This document shows positions 9,401-11,055 of a DNA stretch of 11,055 nt, in pieces. Positions within the stretch are counted from its first letter, which is position 1. Each line of letters starts with the position of its first letter. Source of the stretch: Beroe ovata (taxonomy: Eukaryota > Ctenophora > Nuda > Beroida > Beroidae); the NCBI GenBank assembly GCA_946803715.1, contig CAMPET010000414.1, positions 29,879 to 40,933 of the forward strand, given 5' to 3'. The notes under the pieces were generated by a model. It was not told the origin of the DNA. It was given only the letters and a program-made list of their open reading frames with translations, and ran no database searches. The translations under genes and the position numbers were made by a program.

Positions 9401-10126
9401 CATGAACAATTTCAGCCGGTAAGTTTCAAGGACATGGAACACGAAGACTACTCCTTCTACAAGAGTATGATGTTCCTACTCGAGAATGACCTGGAGGAAT
9501 GTGGTCTTGACAACCTCGACTTCACCATGGAGATAGAAGAATTCGGAGTGACTGAAACACGTGATCTAATACCCAACGGAGCCTCGGTGCCTGTAACCAA
9601 CGCCAATAAGAAGGAGTACGTCAAGCTGATCTCTCAGATGAAGATGACCGGCAGTATCCGGTCTCAGATCAGAGCGTTCCTGGAAGGATTCTACGACATC
9701 ATCCCCAAGCATCTCATCTCGATATTCAGTGATACAGAGTTGGAGTTGCTCATATCAGGACTTCCAACCATCGACATTGACGATCTGAAGAACAACACTG
9801 AGTACCACAAGTATACCGCCACGTCCCTGCAGACACAGTGGTTCTGGAGAGCATTGAGGTCCTTCTCCCAGGCAGAGCGTGCTCTGTTCCTGCAGTTTGT
9901 CACGGGAACATCCAAAGTTCCGCTCCAAGGATTCAGCTCACTGGAAGGGATGAACGGGGTACAGAAATTCCAAATCCACAGGGACGATAGGTCGACTGAT
10001 AGGTTGCCGTGCGCTCACACATGCTTCAATCAACTTGACCTGCCGGTGTATGAAACTTACGATAAGTTGAGGAAGAACCTTCTCCTTGCAATCAATGAGT
10101 GTCCTGAAGGTTTCGGATTAGCGTGA
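315..10126 (+). CDS. HUWE1: HUWE1-type HECT E3 ubiquitin ligase, 3' part (12 coding segments, 5' end outside window)
   Basis: HUWE1 is a very large HECT-class E3 ligase that takes ubiquitin from an E2 onto its own cysteine and passes it to nuclear and cytoplasmic substrates (family knowledge). Proposed join: 315-450, 788-903, 1024-1141, 5974-6132, 6233-6308, 6542-6674, 7015-7192, 7434-7559, 7741-7947, 8057-8273, 8410-9308, 9416-10126. All junctions are GT-AG and phases agree. The product is about 1,025 residues: a helical region ([43 protein letters not shown]), a Lys/Glu then acid-rich linker, [14 protein letters not shown], and the HECT domain from about 8949. The order of conserved blocks matches animal HUWE1. 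Full-length relatives exceed 4,000 residues, so only the C-terminal quarter is here. The largest intron, 1142-5973, hosts an antisense transporter gene, and a conserved block is missing there. The family assignment is nearly certain; the exact ends of the weaker exons are less so. Confidence 0.93.
467..780. repeat. 30-bp tandem repeat array in a HUWE1 intron
   Basis: About eight units of TTGACACCACTCTACTGACA plus a 10-base variable end (TCAGTACCAC or CCAATACCAC) run from 521 to 780. Degenerate copies start near 467 and 499. The unit beginning at 581 is interrupted by the N at 601, so the copy number is not reliable. The array fills the intron between coding exons 315-450 and 788-903 almost up to the acceptor. 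Confidence 0.95.
601..601. other. Ambiguous base or collapsed assembly gap inside tandem array
   Basis: A single N breaks the 30-bp periodicity: 20 bases of one unit, then N, then 17 bases ending another unit. This fits a join of unknown size in a repeat that assemblers collapse. Confidence 0.7.
788..903 (+). CDS. HUWE1: HUWE1 coding exon, [10 protein letters not shown] block
   Basis: Acceptor CTTATTCCAG ends at 787 and donor CTGAG|GTAGAG starts at 904. The frame reads 38 codons plus two bases: a Lys/Glu-rich helix, then [19 protein letters not shown]. The HEA..CLLVLLF(I/V)D stretch and its continuation into the next exon match a conserved helical block of animal HUWE1. It ends in phase 2 (AG), completed by the G at 1024 to give Arg. 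Confidence 0.85.
1024..1141 (+). CDS. HUWE1: HUWE1 coding exon, [10 protein letters not shown] block
   Basis: Acceptor TTTTCCTCCAG ends at 1023. The exon encodes [34 protein letters not shown] and TVVKK, then donor AAG|GTAATA. The [10 protein letters not shown]....T..WV..SL.SI pattern is very close to the same block of vertebrate HUWE1. It ends in phase 0, and the next exon found (5974) starts in phase 0, but family members have further sequence between these two blocks. Confidence 0.88.
1142..1693. repeat. Probable interspersed repeat with GGGCAAATATGCCC inverted motifs
   Basis: GGGCAAATATGCCC (1607-1620) and its exact reverse complement (1653-1666) flank a related GGGCAAAT copy at 1624, with further forms near 1250 (AATTTGCCCGCACGAC) and 1571. 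The stretch is AT-rich with no credible coding exon. The short open frames on both strands are low-complexity and cross the repeat motifs. The element type is unknown. Confidence 0.5.
1694..1694. other. Ambiguous base or assembly gap truncating the MFS gene
   Basis: To the right is clean MFS coding sequence ending in TM11; to the left the same frame becomes repeat DNA. The missing TM12 of the transporter and the missing block of HUWE1 are both explained if sequence is absent here. Confidence 0.7.
1695..2580 (-). CDS. MFS transporter coding exon 4 (TM5-TM11), broken by N
   Basis: Acceptor CATCTTTCAG precedes 2580. The frame runs 294 codons to a GTN codon at the gap. It holds TM5 ([19 protein letters not shown]), [16 protein letters not shown] (TM6), a charged loop with a GAG-repeat-encoded Glu run, [17 protein letters not shown] (TM7), [20 protein letters not shown] (TM8), LMDR, TM9, TM10, and a [20 protein letters not shown] segment (loop and TM11). 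Across the N the frame reads into repeat DNA and stops at 1595, so that downstream reading is not the real C-terminus. Confidence 0.85.
1695..4877 (-). CDS. MFS transporter, SV2/SVOP/SLC22-like, nested in a HUWE1 intron, 3' end lost at gap
   Basis: Join on the - strand: 4877-4674, 4406-4297, 2891-2695, 2580-1695, all GT-AG with matching phases, giving about 466 residues. MFS proteins are 12-helix membrane carriers, and this subgroup includes the synaptic-vesicle-2-related and organic-ion carriers; no substrate can be read from the sequence. Start: [10 protein letters not shown], an acidic tail with nine Thr in a row, then TM1 with [13 protein letters not shown] (about 55-67), TM2, MFS motif A as TPISNRIGRRK (about 100-110), TM3-TM6, a long cytosolic loop (about 221-312) with a run of seven Glu, TM7-TM11, and a second-half motif [12 protein letters not shown] (about 377-388). 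TM12 and tail are missing; the frame meets the N at 1694. Family membership is well supported, orthology is not. Confidence 0.87.
2264..2292. repeat. Coding trinucleotide microsatellite (Glu run in MFS loop)
   Basis: A CTC repeat on the + strand is a GAG repeat on the - strand. It encodes the seven-Glu run in the TM6-TM7 cytosolic loop of the transporter, a region that tolerates length variation in MFS proteins. Confidence 0.85.
2695..2891 (-). CDS. MFS transporter coding exon 3 (motif A, TM3-TM4)
   Basis: The acceptor is a pure CT-repeat tract ending CTCCCAG before 2891; the first base completes Arg of ISNRIGRRK. It continues [40 protein letters not shown] and [20 protein letters not shown]; donor ACCG|GTGAGA. 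SR.GVG...G.N is the usual TM4 pattern (R.lvGig.G), and the loop SSHRVYQTG fits the conserved helix-4/5 loop. Confidence 0.9.
2895..2917. repeat. GA/G-rich microsatellite serving as polypyrimidine tract
   Basis: GGAGAGAGAGAGAG followed by a G run on the + strand gives an unbroken C/CT tract on the - strand just before the CAG acceptor of transporter exon 3. Confidence 0.85.
2939..4170. repeat. Tandem repeat of about 543 bp in the MFS intron
   Basis: AGGAAAGCAAGAT recurs at 3026, 3568 and 4113, a period of 542 and 545 bp. Other markers recur in step: ACGCCCAAAT (near 3327 and 3867), TTTTCGGGCTATCTCATCGG (3482 and 4025), and AATTCACGTGACGTGTAG (3540 and 4089). There are two full units and partial ones at each end; the left one is the most diverged. 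The copies carry no shared long open frame. They make up most of the 1,405-bp intron between transporter exons 2 and 3. Confidence 0.9.
3097..3121. repeat. Perfect 12-bp inverted repeat
   Basis: TTTTTGTTCGAA, one A, then TTCGAACAAAAA. It is present in the first copy of the 543-bp repeat and decayed in the second. Confidence 0.8.
4297..4406 (-). CDS. MFS transporter coding exon 2 (TM2)
   Basis: Acceptor ATATCTCCCAG precedes position 4406 and donor AACAG|GTAGCA follows 4297. It reads [20 protein letters not shown] then [16 protein letters not shown], and two bases of Arg. The QEG.LG......G...A.PISNR pattern is the TM2 to motif A region of MFS carriers. This short exon was found from the phase and protein continuity with its neighbours. 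Confidence 0.88.
4457..4512. repeat. 14-bp tandem repeat, four copies
   Basis: TTGTTCCTTATGAG occurs at 4457, 4471, 4485 (ends TAAT) and 4499, in the intron between transporter exons 1 and 2. The rest of that 267-bp intron shows nothing recognisable. Confidence 0.95.
4674..4877 (-). CDS. MFS transporter coding exon 1 (N-terminus and TM1)
   Basis: ATG at 4877 starts 68 codons ending [14 protein letters not shown] before donor CAG|GTACTA. A possible acceptor (TGTATTCAG) lies about 34 nt upstream of this ATG, so the 5' UTR may be spliced. A further in-frame ATG at 4943 would cross that acceptor, so the 4877 start is preferred. Asp and Glu inside TM1 (GDSVE) resemble the acidic TM1 pattern of the SV2/SVOP group. 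Confidence 0.8.
4878..5550. other. Upstream region of the nested MFS gene, no coding segment recognised
   Basis: This AT-rich stretch lies upstream of the transporter ATG and inside the HUWE1 intron. It should hold the transporter 5' UTR and promoter, but I can name no defined element. A small + strand open segment ending TTCAG|GTAAGA at 5277-5283 has a good donor, but no recognised protein content or clear acceptor. Confidence 0.4.
5551..5617. repeat. 67-nt near-perfect palindrome (33-bp arms, 1-nt centre)
   Basis: Left arm 5551-5583 and right arm 5585-5617 pair at 32 of 33 positions around C5584. The inner part reads AAAGATGAATGGGGG then CCCCCATTCATCTTT. Flanking DNA does not pair. RNA from either strand would fold into a long hairpin with almost no loop. 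Confidence 0.95.
5618..5973. other. Rest of the HUWE1 intron, no gene recognised
   Basis: AT-rich apart from 5655-5775, where several frames on both strands stay open for 25-45 codons. One - strand reading begins [17 protein letters not shown] and stops after about 40 codons. I cannot match it to a family. A usable acceptor for the HUWE1 exon ends the region at 5973. Confidence 0.35.
5974..6132 (+). CDS. HUWE1: HUWE1 coding exon, IHPQAS block
   Basis: Acceptor CTTTCCCGCAG ends at 5973. The exon reads [20 protein letters not shown], then [13 protein letters not shown], then a polar tail ending ...DNQDKK. The HPQA..VVCR.VLD......FP.HF pattern is a recognisable HUWE1 block. The donor AAG|GTCGGA is weak but gives the phase 0 required at 6233; the open frame continues to 6210, so the 3' boundary is the least certain in this exon. 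Confidence 0.83.
6233..6308 (+). CDS. HUWE1: HUWE1 coding exon, DFWDFLL block
   Basis: Acceptor TATATATTCCAG ends at 6232. The exon encodes [20 protein letters not shown] followed by LSSDN. The DFWDxLxxxDN signature is conserved in animal HUWE1. Donor G|GTTAGT at 6309 leaves phase 1, matching the next exon. Confidence 0.85.
6323..6405. repeat. 19-bp direct repeat
   Basis: CAATGCGAATATTCATTGT occurs at 6323-6341 and again at 6387-6405 in the HUWE1 intron 6309-6541; its core GAATATTC is self-complementary. The function is unknown. Confidence 0.9.
6542..6674 (+). CDS. HUWE1: HUWE1 coding exon, [15 protein letters not shown] block
   Basis: Acceptor AATGTCAG ends at 6541 with only a modest pyrimidine tract. 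The exon has a Ser/Lys-rich lead-in ([18 protein letters not shown]) and then [21 protein letters not shown](L/M)GQLM..L.HPVIR is a strongly conserved HUWE1 motif. Donor ACAG|GTGAAA leaves phase 2. Confidence 0.88.
6863..7014 (+). repeat. 40-bp tandem repeat with four 3' splice sites and seven TCACGTGA boxes
   Basis: Units contain ATCACGTGAGATCACGTGAC, then AYRTAATAC and CCCCTCCTCAG. The CTCCTCAG ends fall at 6894, 6934, 6974 and 7014, exactly 40 bp apart, the last being the acceptor of coding exon 7015-7192. The first unit is partial (one box). TCACGTGA (an E-box palindrome) occurs seven times; GTCACGTGAC at 6863 and 6984 equals the CLEAR consensus known for TFEB/MITF-type factors. Regulatory use is inference. 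Confidence 0.92.
7015..7192 (+). CDS. HUWE1: HUWE1 coding exon, LLRLLSSIA block
   Basis: The exon begins after the fourth and last copy of a 40-bp repeat whose units each end CCCCTCCTCAG. The A at 7015 completes an Arg codon, then [15 protein letters not shown], a short Lys/Glu linker, and [19 protein letters not shown]; the donor is GAG|GTAACC. The LLRLLS.I..AL.E and QLQL....LT...CSE patterns match HUWE1. The acceptor choice is discussed with the repeat. Confidence 0.88.
7434..7559 (+). CDS. HUWE1: HUWE1 coding exon, [14 protein letters not shown] block
   Basis: Acceptor CCCACTCTCAG ends at 7433 and donor CAACAG|GTAGGG starts at 7560. Exactly 42 codons: [20 protein letters not shown], then [20 protein letters not shown] and QQ. 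EGLED....LLQLS......RD..L.L.L.G matches the HUWE1 block directly following CSE. Both ends are phase 0. Confidence 0.9.
7698..7714. promoter_or_regulatory. Palindrome with AP-1-like core
   Basis: ATTCGTGACTCACGAAT has perfect 8-bp arms around C7706 and contains TGACTCA, the AP-1 consensus. It lies about 30 nt before the acceptor at 7740, so it could also influence splicing. No direct evidence of use. Confidence 0.25.
7741..7947 (+). CDS. HUWE1: HUWE1 coding exon, [13 protein letters not shown] block
   Basis: Acceptor CAATCTCCAG ends at 7740 and donor CTCAAG|GTAAAA starts at 7948; 69 codons. It starts [15 protein letters not shown], passes through a Lys-rich stretch, and ends [20 protein letters not shown] and LRILK. 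LQLPsMS.LT.K.S.Q.FFLR.L is a conserved HUWE1 motif. The Lys-rich middle is much more basic than I would expect in vertebrate HUWE1. Confidence 0.9.
8057..8273 (+). CDS. HUWE1: HUWE1 coding exon, charged helix and acidic tract
   Basis: Acceptor CGATATTCAG ends at 8056. After [19 protein letters not shown] the exon is a long Lys/Glu/Arg run (about 35 residues) and then an acidic tract ([17 protein letters not shown]). The first residues continue FLRILK as in the family. The charged part looks like a continuous ER/K-type helix or coiled coil followed by disorder; this is inferred from composition. Donor GATA|GTGAGT is close to consensus and leaves phase 1. Confidence 0.88.
8410..9308 (+). CDS. 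HUWE1: HUWE1 coding exon, pre-HECT region and HECT N-lobe
   Basis: Acceptor TCATCTCTTCAG ends at 8409; the first two bases complete a Lys codon. The exon then gives [35 protein letters not shown], a Ser-rich disordered loop, [34 protein letters not shown], and from about 8949 the HECT N-lobe ([63 protein letters not shown]). These are near-identical to family signatures; the [14 protein letters not shown] segment belongs to the N-lobe fold that binds the E2. Donor CAG|GTACTT. Confidence 0.97.
9416..10126 (+). CDS. HUWE1: HUWE1 terminal coding exon, HECT C-lobe with catalytic cysteine
   Basis: Acceptor ACAATTTCAG ends at 9415; the exon is 236 codons plus TGA. Blocks in order: [149 protein letters not shown]. 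The Cys of [10 protein letters not shown] (codon 10022-10024) is in the position of the HECT thioester cysteine. It ends GFGLA, the usual HUWE1 C-terminus, so the catalytic unit looks complete. Confidence 0.97.
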   Translation, partial: PVSFKDMEHEDYSFYKSMMFLLENDLEECGLDNLDFTMEIEEFGVTETRDLIPNGASVPVTNANKKEYVKLISQMKMTGSIRSQIRAFLEGFYDIIPKHLISIFSDTELELLISGLPTIDIDDLKNNTEYHKYTATSLQTQWFWRALRSFSQAERALFLQFVTGTSKVPLQGFSSLEGMNGVQKFQIHRDDRSTDRLPCAHTCFNQLDLPVYETYDKLRKNLLLAINECPEGFGLA

Positions 10127-10176
10127 GGTGAAACACTCTTGTCAGATATCAAATGTGTGGGGAGTACAAAGTTGGG

Positions 10177-10182
10177 TTTATT
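10177..10182 (-). terminator. Poly(A) signal AATAAA for the 10215-10453 exon
   Basis: TTTATT on the + strand is AATAAA on the - strand, 33 nt downstream of the stop codon of the convergent candidate exon. The spacing suits a short 3' UTR. Confidence 0.45.
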
Positions 10183-10214
10183 TAATTGTGTAAACATTGA
10201 ACTACTTAGCTACA

Positions 10215-10453
10215 TTATGTTGTGGATATAAATGTCGATGTCACAAATGGATTTGTATTGATATAGCCGTACTTTCTGATAGAGTAATGCACCATTGCAC
10301 CGGACTTTCGGAGTTTCTCATTTAGTTGTTTCGTATTTGATTTGACGTTAGCAGCGGCAAGACCAATCGTTATGAAGCTTCGAGCTAAGAGTAAGAGGCC
10401 CTGAGTTGAATTTGGAGTGATATTAAAGAATAACTTCATGAGCAGAAGTGTTC
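10215..10453 (-). CDS. Candidate terminal exon of an unrecognised gene, convergent with HUWE1
   Basis: A possible acceptor (ATAATCACAG) precedes 10453; the frame then reads GTLLLMKLFFNITPNSTQG, LLLLARSFITIGLAAANV (membrane-helix-like) and a polar tail ending FVTSTFISTT and TAA. If the acceptor is not used, an ATG at 10439 starts a 74-residue protein. Support: an open frame with ordinary amino acid composition, and an AATAAA on the same strand 33 nt past the stop. I do not recognise the family. Its stop is 88 bp from the HUWE1 stop on the opposite strand, so the two 3' UTRs should overlap. Confidence 0.45.
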
Positions 10454-10601
10454 CTGTGATTATATTTTTAAAGTTAACTCAAAGTCATGTGAGTGTCGTT
10501 GGTTTTTTTTGCAAACATAGATCATTTATTTTGATTGATAATCAATGATTAAAGGCTATCCAATACGTCATTCTGTTCTTGCGTATTCTCCAATTTTAAT
10601 C

Positions 10602-10607
10602 AATAAA
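10602..10607 (+). terminator. Possible HUWE1 poly(A) signal AATAAA
   Basis: First exact AATAAA on the + strand after the HUWE1 stop, 476 nt downstream; a weaker ATTAAA lies at 10422-10427. Use of either would make the HUWE1 3' UTR cross the convergent exon 10215-10453. No transcript data are available to choose. Confidence 0.3.
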
Positions 10608-10803
10608 ATTGCGCGGCGCGTCATTGGAATTGGAAATTTATCTAGTGAAAATGGAAAACTGCGCAGCATCCACGAAGCTATGTGTCTATATGCATCCGAT
10701 CGATAATCATGAAAAAATTAATGTAAAGATTTGTAAATAATATGACGTCTCATTCATGTAGAATTTTTGCATTGAGCATTATATTTTGACGCGCCGCGCA
10801 ATT
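10607..10803. repeat. GC-rich 17-bp inverted repeat pair spanning 197 bp
   Basis: AATTGCGCGGCGCGTCA at 10607-10623 is the exact reverse complement of 10787-10803. The intervening 163 bp is AT-rich and non-coding. Size and structure would suit a small non-autonomous DNA transposon (MITE), but I see no clear target-site duplication. Confidence 0.6.
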
Positions 10804-11055
10804 AAGAGATTTCTGTGCAATTGCATTTGATATTCATTTAGGTTTCAATTCAGCGAATGCATTTCAAACTTGATAATTAATATTTGGTTCCTCTGTCTTC
10901 ATGTGATGCATTGATAATATACAGAGCTTCTGAATCTGTACCACATACTTTCAATACTCGATGCTTTTTGTGATTCAATCGTAAGGCAAGTTCACTTAAC
11001 ATTTTGAAGCAAGAAGCCAGTGGTGCAAATCCGTCTTTTTCATTGGGGGGTATAA

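Larger units (their letters stand above)
10454..11055. other. Intergenic or intronic AT-rich flank
   Basis: Beyond the candidate terminal exon the DNA is AT-rich and stop-dense in all frames. Apart from the inverted repeat pair and AATAAA listed separately, I see no coding exon or RNA gene. A 13-nt palindrome ATTGATAATCAAT occurs near 10534. Confidence 0.5.

Overview
The window is eukaryotic genomic DNA from an animal. Coding segments are split by GT-AG introns, most only about 100-340 bp, and the main gene is a clear HUWE1-type HECT ubiquitin ligase. HUWE1 synteny with an SV2/SVOP-like transporter, compact introns and many short lineage-specific repeats suggest an invertebrate, possibly an early-branching one such as a sponge. 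Species assignment is inference only. Two single N characters (601 and 1694) look like assembly gap marks.

Gene 1 (+ strand, 315-10126, 5' end outside the window) is the 3' part of HUWE1. I place twelve coding segments: 315-450, 788-903, 1024-1141, 5974-6132, 6233-6308, 6542-6674, 7015-7192, 7434-7559, 7741-7947, 8057-8273, 8410-9308 and 9416-10126. Every junction keeps reading-frame phase. Together they give about 1,025 residues ending in a complete HECT domain with its catalytic cysteine (codon 10022-10024) and the family-typical FGLA C-terminus. One block known from other animal HUWE1 proteins is missing between 1141 and 5974.

Gene 2 (- strand, 4877 down to the gap at 1694) is a major facilitator superfamily transporter of the SV2/SVOP/SLC22-like type, in four coding segments (4674-4877, 4297-4406, 2695-2891, 1695-2580). 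It lies antisense inside the 4.8-kb HUWE1 intron 1142-5973. Its last membrane segment is lost at the N.

Gene 3 (- strand, 10215-10453) looks like the last coding exon of an unrecognised gene that converges on HUWE1 tail to tail. It has its own AATAAA 33 nt beyond its stop.

The non-coding space holds much structured repeat DNA: a CA microsatellite (1-35), a 30-bp tandem array (about 521-780), a GGGCAAATATGCCC-bearing element (about 1240-1690), a tandem repeat of about 543 bp (about 2939-4170), a 14-bp tandem repeat (4457-4512), a 67-nt near-perfect palindrome (5551-5617), a 40-bp tandem repeat carrying four equally spaced 3' splice sites and seven TCACGTGA boxes (6863-7014), and a GC-rich 17-bp inverted repeat pair (10607-10803). 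The most interesting points are the nested antisense transporter, the repeated splice acceptor/E-box array, and the palindrome. I saw no sign of a prokaryotic system, CRISPR array, tRNA or rRNA.
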